The position numbers were made by a program, and so were the translations under genes. Of a DNA stretch of 64,000 nt, positions 51,897 to 61,174 are shown piece after piece (within the stretch, counting starts at the first letter, position 1; every line of letters begins with the position of its first letter). The notes under the pieces are model-generated. The model ran no database searches. It saw nothing but the letters and a program-made list of their open reading frames with translations, and was not told where the DNA came from. The DNA is from Planctomycetota bacterium (GTDB lineage Bacteria > Planctomycetota > Phycisphaerae > Phycisphaerales > UBA1924): assembly GCA_013285505.1 (NCBI GenBank), contig CP053450.1, positions 1,968,796 through 2,032,795 of the forward strand, given 5' to 3'.

Positions 51897-52965
51897 ATGG
51901 GCAGCGCCGGACGGTACCACAGACAGCAGATCCTCCCCGGAATCGGCGATGCGGGACAGGACCGCCTCGCCCGCTCCCACGCCGCGGTCGTCGGGCTCGG
52001 CACTCGGCAGCGCCATCGCCGACCACCTCGCCCGCGCCGGTGTCGGCCGCCTCACCCTCATCGACCGCGACCTCGTGGACGCCACCAACCTCCAGCGCCA
52101 GTCGCTCTACACCGAGCGCGACGCCGCCGAGCAGTCCCCCAAGGCCGAGGCCGCCCGCCGACGGCTCACCGAGGTCAACAGCGAAATCACCCTCGACGCC
52201 CACATCGCCGATCTCACCCCCCGCAACATCGCGCAGTTGCTCGCCGGCCCCGCCGGTCGGCCCGATGTCATCCTCGACGGCACCGACAACTTCGAGACCC
52301 GCTATCTGCTCAACGACCTGGCCGTGCGCGACGGCGTCCCCTTCGTCTACGGCGGCGTCGTCGGCACCCGCGGCATGCAGACCACGATCCGGCCCGGCAC
52401 CACGCCCTGCCTGCGCTGCCTGTTCGAAGACCCGCCCGCCCCGGGCACGCAGCCCACCTGCGACACCGCGGGCGTCCTCGGCCCGGTCGTCGCCATCGTC
52501 GCCGGATGCCAGGCCTCGGACGCGATCCGGCTCATGCTCGGCCAGGGCGACCGGATACCCGCCTCCCTGCTCGAGTTCGACCTCTGGGCCGGCCACCGCC
52601 GACGGCTCGACCTCACCGACGCCCGGCGAGAGAACTGCCCCTGCTGCGGCCTCCGGCGGTTCGAGTTTCTTGCCGGCGGCAACGCCTCCGCCGCCGCCAC
52701 GCTCTGCGGCCAGAACGCCGTCCAGATCTCGCCCCCCGACCGCCCCGGCCGCCCGCTCGATCTGGGCTCTCTCGCCGAACGCCTCGGCGGGGTGGGCGAG
52801 GTGCGGCTCACGTCCTTCATGGTCCGCGCCACGCTGCCCGCCGGCCCGGACGGATCTCAGGAACGCTGCACGCTGACAGTCTTCCGGGACGGCCGCGCGA
52901 TCGTCTCAGGCACCGCCCTGCCGGACCGCGCCCGGGCGCTCTACGCTCGATACGTCGGGAGCTGA
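51897..52965 (+). CDS. ThiF/MoeB/HesA-family E1-like adenylyltransferase (one indel)
   Basis: After repair this is about 356 residues. RYHRQQILPGIGDAGQDRL is the usual family N-terminus. The nucleotide loop VVGLGALGSAIADHLARAG is restored by GCGC at 51998-52004. TLIDRDLVDATNLQRQSLY and DGTDNFETRYLLNDLAV follow, and zinc ligands CLRC and CPCC are present. These enzymes adenylate the C-terminal Gly-Gly of a sulfur-carrier protein for thiamine, molybdopterin or cysteine synthesis. Instead of a rhodanese domain, the C-terminal 85 residues are a small unrecognised alpha/beta part. No carrier gene is adjacent, so the pathway is open. An earlier ATG at 51858 is possible. Confidence 0.85.
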
Positions 52966-53019
52966 ATCCAGGACGCCCCCGACCCACACCGGATGGATAC
53001 CACGAAAGGGCCACACGCC

Positions 53020-53547
53020 ATGGAAAGTCTCGCCACCGCCATTCTCGACCAGAGCGCCACCGCATTCGGCTACGCCGAGGGGCTGGTCAAGGACGTCACG
53101 CCGCAGATGTTCGCCCGCAAGCCCGAGGGCAAGAGCGGCATCATCGACACCAACCACCCGGCCTTCTGCTTCGGCCATCTCGCGATCTACCCGGCCCGAA
53201 TCTGCCAGCTCGCGGGGATCGAGGATCACGGCATCGCGGCCCCCGAGGGATACGAAGAGCTCTTCGCCGCCGGCAAGGAGTGCCGCGACGACCCCGACGG
53301 CTCGATCTACCCGGCCAAAGACGAGATCATGTCGGCGTTCTTCGATGGATACAAGGCCGCGTTCGCCAAGATCGGCGGATTGAGCGACGCGCACCTCGCC
53401 GCGCACCACGGGCTCGACAGCGACTTCGGCAAGCGCTTCCACAGCCGGGCCGCGGTCGTCAACTTCATGGTCGGCCCGCACAACTTCATGCACATCGGGC
53501 AGATCAGCGCCTGGCGCCGTTGCATGGGCCTCGGCCCGGTCTTCTGA
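53020..53547 (+). CDS. DinB-like four-helix protein
   Basis: A 175-residue protein (an ATG at 52993 would add nine). It has the pattern of the DinB/YfiT fold: His in HPAFCFGHLAIYP after helix 1-2 and a second metal pair near the end in VGPHNFMHIGQISAWRR. The fold binds a divalent metal, and members include thiol-dependent transferases as well as many proteins of unknown role. GAAAGGG lies before the chosen ATG. No neighbour suggests a substrate. Confidence 0.75.
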   Translation: MESLATAILDQSATAFGYAEGLVKDVTPQMFARKPEGKSGIIDTNHPAFCFGHLAIYPARICQLAGIEDHGIAAPEGYEELFAAGKECRDDPDGSIYPAKDEIMSAFFDGYKAAFAKIGGLSDAHLAAHHGLDSDFGKRFHSRAAVVNFMVGPHNFMHIGQISAWRRCMGLGPVF

Positions 53548-53595
53548 TCGCCACGCTTCGGCTCCGCCGGTGGACAGAAACGCTGCGCGCGCGCT

Positions 53596-54291
53596 TCAGT
53601 CAGCCCGCACGAACGGGTTGTGACGCTTTTCCTGACCGACCGTCGTCTGTGGCCCGTGCCCGGGCAGGACGACGGTCGCGTCGGGCAGCGTGTACAGGTG
53701 GTCGCGGATCGACGCCAGCAGCGTCTCGTGGCTCGAGCCGACAAAGTCGGTCCGCCCGATCGACCCGGCAAAGAGCGAATCACCCACCAGCGCCACGCCC
53801 GCCTCCGCGCAGGAGAGCGTGATCCCGCCGGGTGAGTGCCCCGGCGTGTGGAAGACCCGCCACCGGGTGCCCTCCAGTTCCAACTCCTGCCCGTGCCCGA
53901 GCGTCGCGTCCGGCGGCGGGGCGGTCACCGCCAGGCCGATGTTGGCCGAGAGGTTGAGCTGCGGGTCCTTCATCCACTCGCGTTCGGCCTCGTGCATCCA
54001 GACAGGCGTCCCGGGGAAGGCCTCCCGCACCTCCCGCACCCCCGCGATGTGGTCGGCGTGGGCGTGGGTCAGGATCAAGGCCGCGGGCGTGAGGCCCGCC
54101 TCACGGACCGCCCCGATCAGCTCCCCCGGCTCGTACCCCGCGTCCACGATCCAGCAGGCTGTGCTGCCCTCCACGCCCACGACGTAGCAGTTGGTCTCGA
54201 ACGGGCCGAGGGCGAAGCCCCGGCAGGTGACCACCGGGGCGGGGCCGCCCCCGTCCGTGTTTGCGGGCTGTCGGGTCTGATCTGCGTGCAT
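53596..54291 (-). CDS. Metallo-beta-lactamase-fold hydrolase, glyoxalase II-like
   Basis: A 231-residue single-domain hydrolase with the complete binuclear zinc set: THAHADHIAGV, HTPGHSPGGI, GDSLFAGSIGRTDF and VVLPGHGPQTTVG. The ending EKRHNPFVRAD is typical of YcbL-like type II glyoxalases, which hydrolyse S-lactoylglutathione or other thioesters. No signal peptide is present. It is divergent from the cupin gene. Confidence 0.88.
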   Translation of the reverse strand: MHADQTRQPANTDGGGPAPVVTCRGFALGPFETNCYVVGVEGSTACWIVDAGYEPGELIGAVREAGLTPAALILTHAHADHIAGVREVREAFPGTPVWMHEAEREWMKDPQLNLSANIGLAVTAPPPDATLGHGQELELEGTRWRVFHTPGHSPGGITLSCAEAGVALVGDSLFAGSIGRTDFVGSSHETLLASIRDHLYTLPDATVVLPGHGPQTTVGQEKRHNPFVRAD

Positions 54292-54334
54292 GGCATCCTC
54301 CGTGGCCTGTTACAATACCCCCAGGAGGTTGCTC

Positions 54335-54700
54335 ATGGTGATCCGCAACATAGACAGCACGCCCCTTAAGCCCATCCAGATGGACGGGGCGGAGGGCGTC
54401 ACGATGGCGATGATGGTCGGCCGCGACGACGGGGCCCCCAACTTCTCGCTCCGCCAGTTCCGCGTCGAGGCCGGGGGCCACTCGCCCCGCCACAGCCACG
54501 ACTACGAGCACGAGGTCGTCGTCCTCGAGGGCCGCGGCACGGTCCTGCTCGAGGGGGCCGAGCGGCCCATCGGCCCGGGAGACGTCCTCATGGTCCCCCC
54601 CAACGAGGAGCACCAGTTCAAGGCCGCCGCCGAAGGGCTCCGGTTCCTCTGCCTCGTGCCCGTCTCTCGCAACTGCGGCGATCCCACCCCCGGCAGCTGA
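54335..54700 (+). CDS. Small single-domain cupin
   Basis: A 121-residue cupin with both motifs: HSPRHSHDYEHEVVVLEGRG (metal His and Glu) and PGDVLMVPPNEEHQFKA (third His). Such proteins bind a metal and range from dioxygenases to sugar-binding regulators; the specific role is unknown. AGGAGG lies six bases before the ATG, and TACAAT at 54311 may be its -10 box. Confidence 0.85.
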   Translation: MVIRNIDSTPLKPIQMDGAEGVTMAMMVGRDDGAPNFSLRQFRVEAGGHSPRHSHDYEHEVVVLEGRGTVLLEGAERPIGPGDVLMVPPNEEHQFKAAAEGLRFLCLVPVSRNCGDPTPGS

Positions 54701-54807
54701 CCCCCGGACTGACCGTCCCGGCACCGCCCCCCGACCGGCAGCCAGAGCAACCCATGGCAATCCCCCGGCCCCGGCCGACGTTCCGCCAGCAGGCGAGGAG
54801 CCACACC

Positions 54808-55846
54808 GTGAACGACACCACCCACGCCGATCCCCGTGCCGCCGCCCAGCAGGCCAACGCCCCCGCCCGCCAGCCCGCCGGCCATGGCGAGATGATCACC
54901 CGGCTGGCGGCTCATCTACGGCGTCGCGGCGGTGGGGGCGGTCTCGCTGGCCATCTTCGGCTTCCGCACCGAGAGCGACGGCATCCTCGCCATGGGAGCC
55001 CTGGCGATCGTCCTTGTGCTCGCCGTCGCCCCGATCAGCTTCGCGAGCGTCTCGCTCGGGGGTGGCGGTGGTGGGGGTGCCGGCGGGGCGGACGCGGCCG
55101 CGATGGTGTCCGAGCTGACCAAGCTCCGCTCGGCCGTCAACCGGCTCCAGGAATACCAGTCCCTCTCCGATGACGCCCGACGGGTGCTCAACCGCGCGCG
55201 CGAGCGTGACCTGCTGGTGCGGGCGATCGAGGAGGACATCGCCAGCGAGGACTGGGACGCCGCCGTCGTGCTGTGCAACGAGCTGGCCAACCGCTTCGGC
55301 TACCGCGAGGACGCCGAGCAATTCCGTCAGCGGGTCGAGCAGGCCCGGTCGGAGACCCGCGACCGCAACGTCGCGGCCGCGATCGCCGCCCTCGACGGCC
55401 TGATCGTCCAGCGCCGCCGGTGGGAGCACGGCATCGCCCACGCCGAGAGCATCCAGCGGCTCTACCCCGACTCGTCCCGGGCCGCGGGCCTGCGGCAGCG
55501 GGTCGAGAACGCCCGCGACCGCTACAAGACCGACCTCGAACGCCGCTTCCTCCACGCCGCCCAGAGCGAGACCGCCGACGAGGCGATGAGCCTGCTCAAA
55601 GAGCTCGACGCCTACCTCACCGAGGGCGAGGCCGAGCCCTTCCGCGAGCTGGCCCGCGGCGTGATCGGCAAAGCGCGGGAGAACCTCGGCGCGGCCTTCA
55701 AGCTGGCCGTCCGCGACCACCGCTGGAAGGACGCGGCCGGGCTGGGCGAGCGGATCATCGCCGATTTCCCCAATTCGCGGATGGCCGAGGAGGTCCGCTC
55801 GATGATCGGCGGCGTGCGCGAGCGTGCGGCGCAGGGGGCGGGGTAA
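54808..55846 (+). CDS. Membrane protein with soluble helical repeat domain (one indel)
   Basis: After repair this is about 346 residues. Following a short polar N-terminus there are two hydrophobic segments (ALIYGVAAVGAVSLAIFGF and GALAIVLVLAVAPISFAS) and a glycine run. About 240 residues of charged alpha-helix then follow, with TPR- or coiled-coil-like repeats (SEDWDAAVVLCNELANRFGY, RRRWEHGIAHAESIQRLYPD, RDHRWKDAAGLGERIIADFP). The repeats place Trp and Asp residues at regular 80-90 spacing. A two-base loss at 54906-54912 (GGCGCTC read as GGCTC) breaks the frame in the first membrane segment. The start is a GTG at 54808 after AGGCGAGGAG; an ATG at 54754 is in frame. Function unknown. Confidence 0.68.
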
Positions 55847-55864
55847 GTATGGGTGTAGGTGGTG

Positions 55865-57202
55865 TTAGCCGCACCCCGCAACCCACTCGTTGAGATAGGC
55901 GAGGAAGTCCTGGGTGTTGATGGTGCCGTCGGTGTTCCAGTCGGCGACAGGGTCTCTGGCGACCCAGAGGTTGAGGTAGGTGAGAAAGTCCTGGGTGGTG
56001 AGTATGCCGTTGCCGTCGAGGTCGGCCCGGCAGTAACAGCCACGGTACTCGGCGATGAAGTTCGTGGCTTGTCCACCGGCCTGACTAAACGAGCCGCCGA
56101 CGAACATGCTCGGGCCAAAGGGGGAATCGGGAGGCAGGCCGAGCATGGCGAAGGCGCCCTGGTTCCCTGTGCAGTCGAGACCTCCCGCCGGGTTGTGCCA
56201 TTCGGTGCCGTCCCACCTGGCGATGTTGCACATGGGTTTGCCGCTGGCCTCGGAGATCCCTCCGCTGATGTAGAGGGCGGGTCCGCTGCCGTCGTCGAAG
56301 ACGGCGCAGGCGTTGACCCCGGAACTCTGCCGCTGGGTGCCGCGATCGAGGTCGGACCATTCAATTCCATCCCACCGGGCCACGTGGTTCATCTCCATGC
56401 CCGCGACGCCGCTGAAGTCGCCGACGATGTAGAGGGCCGTCCCGCTGCCGTCGTCGTGGACGCACATGTCGGTGACGGAGAGATTGGGCTGGCCGTTGCC
56501 GACGTCCGACCACTCGCTGCCGTCCCAGCGTGCGAGGTAGAAGAACGGCATACCGTCGACACGCTGGAAGGTGCCGCCGAGGTAGAGCTGTTCTCCCGAG
56601 CCGTCGTCGAAGACTTCGAGCGCGAGGCCGATGTTGGGGAAGTTGACCGAGGTCATGCCACCGTTGAGGGGGTGCCATTGGGTGCCGTCCCACCTGGCGA
56701 TGCCGTTGTGGGTGGTGACGCCGTCGAGCGTGTCGAAGTCGCCGGTGACGTAGAGCCCCGGGCCGGTACCGTCGTCCCAGACAGCCATGCGGTTGACCGA
56801 GTTGGTAATGTCCCCATGATCGAGGAACGTCCACGTGCCGTCATCGAGGCGGGCCACATGCCAGAGGTCATCGCCTCCGACGTAGAGGTTCCCGACAATA
56901 TAGAGCTTCTCGCCATTGCCGTCGTCGAACCGCAAGAAGTCGAATACGTCACCTTCGAGCGGGCTCCCGATCTGTGACCAATCCTGTCCGTCCCACGCGG
57001 CCATCCCATAATGTGGTTCCCAGAACAGGCCGCCCGCCAGCAACTGATCACCCACGCCGAGATCGTGGAGGTACAACGCAGCCACGGTGGAGGCGACACC
57101 CGGGTTGCCTATCCCGACAGCCCACTCGGGGGCGCAGGGCTGAGCTGTGACGATAGTCGCCGCGAAGCAGCCCAGACCGATGGCAAGTCGCACGGGGTGC
57201 AT
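55865..57202 (-). CDS. Secreted propeller-like protein with C-terminal dockerin-like repeats
   Basis: A 445-residue exported protein. A signal peptide (VRLAIGLGCFAATIVTA) is followed by about seven repeats of about 50 residues built on xxARWDGTEWxxLG...VFDDGSGxxLYxGG. Examples are IARWDGTQWHPLNGGM, LARWDGSEWSDVGNG and VARWDGIEWSDLDRG. These likely form a beta-propeller. The C-terminus has two EF-hand-like dockerin motifs, ADLDGNGILTTQDFLTYLN and ADWNTDGTINTQDFLAYLN, before WVAGCG. Dockerin-like ends of this kind are common on secreted proteins of Phycisphaerae. It starts two bases after the stop of the beta-helix gene, so the two are co-translated. A plausible T2SS cargo. Confidence 0.82.
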   Translation of the reverse strand: MHPVRLAIGLGCFAATIVTAQPCAPEWAVGIGNPGVASTVAALYLHDLGVGDQLLAGGLFWEPHYGMAAWDGQDWSQIGSPLEGDVFDFLRFDDGNGEKLYIVGNLYVGGDDLWHVARLDDGTWTFLDHGDITNSVNRMAVWDDGTGPGLYVTGDFDTLDGVTTHNGIARWDGTQWHPLNGGMTSVNFPNIGLALEVFDDGSGEQLYLGGTFQRVDGMPFFYLARWDGSEWSDVGNGQPNLSVTDMCVHDDGSGTALYIVGDFSGVAGMEMNHVARWDGIEWSDLDRGTQRQSSGVNACAVFDDGSGPALYISGGISEASGKPMCNIARWDGTEWHNPAGGLDCTGNQGAFAMLGLPPDSPFGPSMFVGGSFSQAGGQATNFIAEYRGCYCRADLDGNGILTTQDFLTYLNLWVARDPVADWNTDGTINTQDFLAYLNEWVAGCG

Positions 57203-57204
57203 GG

Positions 57205-59229
57205 TTACTCGCTCGCCAGGTAGGTGAACTCGATCGAATCGTTGTTGGCGGGGCTGAGCCCGGAGATATCGACCGTGCCCCGCTCCACACTCGGCGTGGG
57301 CGTCGTCGCCTGGATCGAGTATGACGTCCCCGCTGAGGCTTTCTGCCCGATCTGCTGGAGATCATCGGCCGTTGAGATCGGCGCGTGCAGGCCGAGGATC
57401 TCGGCGGTGCCGACCGACACGGTTCGTCCGGGGTTAGAATCGGCGGGCAGGATGATCTTGGTGACCTTGCGGAACGCCTTGACGCCGTTGACGGTGCTGG
57501 TGCCGTCGAGTTCGATCGCGTCGGCGATGGGGCGCAGTCCCCAGTCCAGGCCGATGATGATGACGGTCTGGTCCATGCCGGCGGTGTTGCCGGTAATCGA
57601 GAGTACGCGGAAGACACTTGGATCAGTGATACCGGTCGTAACTGTGCGTTCGGTCCCCAGAAGTCCCGTCGTGGCGAGCACAGTCGCGGCCCCGGCGCTC
57701 GGCACGTTGACCACTCGCTGCACTGCTGCGCGTTCGCCGACGGCCGCGCCGACCGCTCCCTTCCAACGCGAGAACTTCGTGCCGGAGGTGCGGACACGGA
57801 CGGCGGTGTTCGAGGCGTTGTAGATGTCGTAGACATCGGTCTCGCGCTCGTCGCCGTCGGTCGCGTCGGCCGACCCGCCGATCATCGCGATCCCGTCGGT
57901 AGCCTTGCTCTGCACGGCGTGTGCGACACCGGTCGCGGCGCTGGTGACACTCGCCGAGACCACCCAGTCGAGCACCTGCAAGGGACGGTCGGTCGGGGCG
58001 ACCTCAACCAGCACGCCCATCGCGTCCTTGGATGTTGTCGAACGAGCCGAGATCACCGAGGAAGCAACCGACAGCCCGGAAGTCGTGCCCAGCACCCGCA
58101 CGCCGTAGTGCTGCTTGGGAGGAAGGGTCGAGTCGAACCCAAGGTCTGAATCCCCCGCGATGCGGCAGTTGGAGAGCGAGATGTCCGACGCCCCGTTGAT
58201 ACCCACGCCCGCCACCCCGCCTCGGATATCGGAGGCCACGACAGCCACGTCCTGGGCATCGGTGCCGATGCTCAAGCCAGCAAACCTCCCTTCGAGATAG
58301 CAATCGTCGATCACCACCCCCGCGACGTCGCCGATCGTGATACCGGGCTTGTCGTCGGCCGAACTGCCGCACCCGTCGTCTGAGCCGTAGTCCTTGCGCA
58401 CCACGATCGAGGAATCACGCACGATCGTGTTGGGACCAACGATCAACCCGTCGCCATCGTGGGCGAGGATGTCGCAGTTCTCGACGGTGAGGTTGGTGGC
58501 GAACTCAGCCTCGATCCCGCGCCCGCCAAAGGAGGGCTTGCGGACAAAGAGCCCGGTGATGGTGACGTTCTCTGCCTCGTCCTCAAAGGTGACGCCCTTG
58601 GCGCTGCACCCATCGAGCAGCATGACCACATTCGAGATCGTGATGTCGAGCGACGGGTCCGCCGACGTGCCGCCGGTCACACAGACGCCCTTGATCGTGT
58701 CCTCGGCCGCACCAAGCACAGCCACGTTGCTGATCTCGATGCTGTGGGCGCGGTCATCCAGCAGGATCGCGTCGCTATTGGCTCCGCCGATGCGGAACGT
58801 CACGCCGTCGATGGTGATATCGGTCGGGTCGGCCCCGCCGTTGTTCTCGATGACGATGCCCCGGCCCTCGCCCGCGGTGTCGTCGTCGGTCCAGATGGTG
58901 AGGTTGCGGATGGTGTTGAGGCGTTCGCCGTTGCCTGTGATGGTGACCGCGTCGGTGTTGACCGGCGGCTTGATGACCACGCCCTTGCGGTCGATACCGA
59001 CAATATCTATTTCCGGATCACTGAGCGTCACGGCTTCCGTGTAGGTCCCGGCGTACACAAGGATGGTGGCGGGCCTGCTGAGGGCGGGGATCGCGTTGAT
59101 CGCCCCCTGGATGGTCGTGTAGTCGGCGTTGCCCGACGGATCGACAGTAAAGGTGTGTGAGAAGCCGTGCTGAGCCTGGGCGACGGTGGCGAGGCTGGCG
59201 ATCGTGGCGATGCGCAAAAGTCTGTGCAT
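57205..59229 (-). CDS. Secreted right-handed beta-helix protein
   Basis: A 674-residue protein with a signal peptide (RIATIASLATVAQAQ) and a pectin-lyase-like parallel beta-helix. VDPSGNADYTTIQGAINAIP is the classic start of this fold, and then come many turns such as NVAVLGAAEDTIKGV, NITITGLFVRKPSF-like strands and VVIDDCYLEGRFAGLSIG. From about residue 530 the sequence changes to a beta-rich region (GMDQTVIIIGLDWGLRPIAD, TVSVGTAEILGL) that recalls phage structural proteins. I see no catalytic residues that fix an activity, so it could be a polysaccharide lyase or only a binding scaffold. The ATG at 59229 is chosen; one six codons upstream is also possible. Confidence 0.8.
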   Translation of the reverse strand: MHRLLRIATIASLATVAQAQHGFSHTFTVDPSGNADYTTIQGAINAIPALSRPATILVYAGTYTEAVTLSDPEIDIVGIDRKGVVIKPPVNTDAVTITGNGERLNTIRNLTIWTDDDTAGEGRGIVIENNGGADPTDITIDGVTFRIGGANSDAILLDDRAHSIEISNVAVLGAAEDTIKGVCVTGGTSADPSLDITISNVVMLLDGCSAKGVTFEDEAENVTITGLFVRKPSFGGRGIEAEFATNLTVENCDILAHDGDGLIVGPNTIVRDSSIVVRKDYGSDDGCGSSADDKPGITIGDVAGVVIDDCYLEGRFAGLSIGTDAQDVAVVASDIRGGVAGVGINGASDISLSNCRIAGDSDLGFDSTLPPKQHYGVRVLGTTSGLSVASSVISARSTTSKDAMGVLVEVAPTDRPLQVLDWVVSASVTSAATGVAHAVQSKATDGIAMIGGSADATDGDERETDVYDIYNASNTAVRVRTSGTKFSRWKGAVGAAVGERAAVQRVVNVPSAGAATVLATTGLLGTERTVTTGITDPSVFRVLSITGNTAGMDQTVIIIGLDWGLRPIADAIELDGTSTVNGVKAFRKVTKIILPADSNPGRTVSVGTAEILGLHAPISTADDLQQIGQKASAGTSYSIQATTPTPSVERGTVDISGLSPANNDSIEFTYLASE

Positions 59230-59550
59230 GGCTGTCCCATTCCGCATGCGAACCCGGGAGTGGATCCGTCTCCCCTCCAGTATCGACAGATCGTTCGCGG
59301 GTTGCAAGAGAATACCTGGACCATTCACCCCGCGCACACCCCGGCAGGGGCGGTACAGCATATTGACCCGGCGGGTGGCCTGCTCGCCGGAGTGCCGCCA
59401 ACGATTGACAGACCAACCCCTAGGACCTCTATGTGTGGCATGCCCACGCTTCGTGGGCATGTGCCCACGAAGCGTGGGCATGCCACACGAGCCCGTTCGT
59501 TGATCGGCATCGACCCTGACCGCGTCACCCTGCGCCACCCACCGCAGCAC
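59230..59550. other. 321-base spacer with a palindromic repeat
   Basis: This gap between two minus-strand exported-protein genes holds the 56-base nested palindrome at 59433-59488. The rest shows no ORF with local codon bias and no clear promoter. Confidence 0.5.
59433..59488. repeat. REPIN-like nested palindrome
   Basis: Two 27-base arms, perfectly inverted, are separated by two bases. Each arm contains its own hairpin TGCCCACG-CTT/AAG-CGTGGGCA. Two REP-type hairpins in opposite orientation form a REPIN, normally mobilised by a RAYT-type Tyr transposase encoded elsewhere in the genome. No such gene is in the window, and this is the only copy I see here. Confidence 0.7.
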
Positions 59551-61002
59551 CTAGCGTGCGGTGCTGAATCGCACCGTCAAGAGCTGATCGGGCGCGACGT
59601 CGGGCAGGAGTTGGGTCACGCGGTTCGGCCAGCGGATCTCGACGTGGACCGGTCCGCCGAACCCGCCCAGCCCGAAGTGCAGCGTGAGGTCGTTGGCGTT
59701 GCCCTCGCCGGTGCCCGCCTCGACCTGCCGCGTCAGCGTTCGCCCGTCGGGCAGCGTGATGCGCACCTGCGTGCCGATGGCCGAGGTGTTGACCTGTTCC
59801 CCGTCGCCGACGAGGCGGACCTGCAGCCAGTGGTTGGCCGGGGCGGACTCGTTGACAAAGAGCTTGCCCGCGGTGACCAGATCGAGGTCGCCGTCCCGGT
59901 CGAAGTCGGCCCACGCGGCCTGGTAGGTCGGCGGCAGTGCTTCGAGGCCGGAGCCGTCGGTTGCGTCTGTGAACACCCACGCGTCCTGATCGGTCGCAAA
60001 AGACGTGTCGTTGCGGAAGAGCACGGGGTGGTTCTTCTTGTTGAAGGATGCGGTGGCGTAGACGGTGGTGAAGTAGAGATCGAGGTCGCCATCGTTGTCA
60101 AAGTCCGCGGCCGCGGGGCTGGCGTACGACTCCTGATACCACACGCCGCACTCGCCGAGGTCGTCGAAGCCGAAGGGCTCGGCGCCGGCGGGCCCGCGGT
60201 TGCGGAGGAAGCGGCTCTTGGGCTGGTCGCCCCGGCTGTCCACGTGGGCGAAGTTGCCGGCGAAGAGGTCGAAGTGGCCGTCGTTGTCGAAATCGCCCCA
60301 GCACGCGCCGATCGAGTGCCCGCCGCCGAAGCCCTCGCTGGTCGCGACGGCGTTGAGCTCCGGCGCGGCGTCTTCGAAGGCGCCGCTGCCGTCGTTGCGC
60401 TGCAGCACGTTGGGCATGAGGCGGTAGTTGGAGATGTAGATGTCGAGGTCGGAGTCCTCGTCGAAATCGCAGGCGGTGACGCCGCGGGCGCGGTATCTGG
60501 GGAACCGCTCGGCGAGCGCAAAGCCGCGGCCCGCCTCGCTCAGCAGCAGCAGGTCTGGGTAGGTCGTCGGCTCCCAGACCTCGTACCCGCCGAAGTAGAG
60601 GTCAACGAACCCGTCGTTGTTGTAGTCGCCGACGGCCACACCCCGTGAGATCGTCTCCGGGAGCTCGGGCAGTTCGATCGCCTCGAAACGTTCGCCGTCG
60701 ATGTTGCGGAGGACGGCGATCGGAGCGAAGCTGACAAGATCGGGCAGGCCGTCGTTGTCGATGTCGGCGATGACGCCGGTGCCCGCGGCTTTGACGCTGG
60801 TGAACGACTCGCCGCCCTGGTTGAGCCAGACCTTGCCCCCGCAGTAGAGATCAGGCCAGCCGTCCTGGTTGATGTCGCCCCACGCGGCCGCTGTGCCGCC
60901 GAGGGCGAGACCGAGTGCTTCCGAGTGGTCGGTGAAGGGCTGTGCGATGACGGCGGGAGCCGACGCGAGCAGCACACAGAGCAGCGAGTTGTGGGGATTC
61001 AT
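59551..61002 (-). CDS. Secreted VCBS/FG-GAP repeat protein with ASPIC/UnbV domain
   Basis: A 483-residue exported protein with signal peptide SLLCVLLASAPAVIA. Calcium-binding FG-GAP/VCBS blades follow, each with the DxDxDGxxD loop: DINQDGWPDLYCGG, DIDNDGLPDLVS, DYNNDGFVDLYFGG, DFDEDSDLDIYIS, DFDNDGHFDLFAGN, DFDNDGDLDLYFTT and DFDRDGDLDLVTAG, enough for a seven-blade propeller. The C-terminal ASPIC/UnbV domain reads GTGEGNANDLTLHFGLGGFG then VHVEIRWPNR. Such proteins are abundant in planctomycetes and are thought to act outside the cell in binding; the ligand is unknown. Confidence 0.88.
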   Translation of the reverse strand: MNPHNSLLCVLLASAPAVIAQPFTDHSEALGLALGGTAAAWGDINQDGWPDLYCGGKVWLNQGGESFTSVKAAGTGVIADIDNDGLPDLVSFAPIAVLRNIDGERFEAIELPELPETISRGVAVGDYNNDGFVDLYFGGYEVWEPTTYPDLLLLSEAGRGFALAERFPRYRARGVTACDFDEDSDLDIYISNYRLMPNVLQRNDGSGAFEDAAPELNAVATSEGFGGGHSIGACWGDFDNDGHFDLFAGNFAHVDSRGDQPKSRFLRNRGPAGAEPFGFDDLGECGVWYQESYASPAAADFDNDGDLDLYFTTVYATASFNKKNHPVLFRNDTSFATDQDAWVFTDATDGSGLEALPPTYQAAWADFDRDGDLDLVTAGKLFVNESAPANHWLQVRLVGDGEQVNTSAIGTQVRITLPDGRTLTRQVEAGTGEGNANDLTLHFGLGGFGGPVHVEIRWPNRVTQLLPDVAPDQLLTVRFSTAR

Positions 61003-61174
61003 CCGGCCAGTTTACGCAAAGACCACGGAGGCCGCGGCTGGCTTGGCGTGTGAGGCAGGTAATCGGCCCGGGTGGGGTCCCCGTCGGCCGAAGCTCCCCA
61101 GGTCTGCCCGCGCCCGCACGCGGCACCGCCGACGCCCCGCATGACCCGGCGTGTCGGTCACATACCATCATCCC

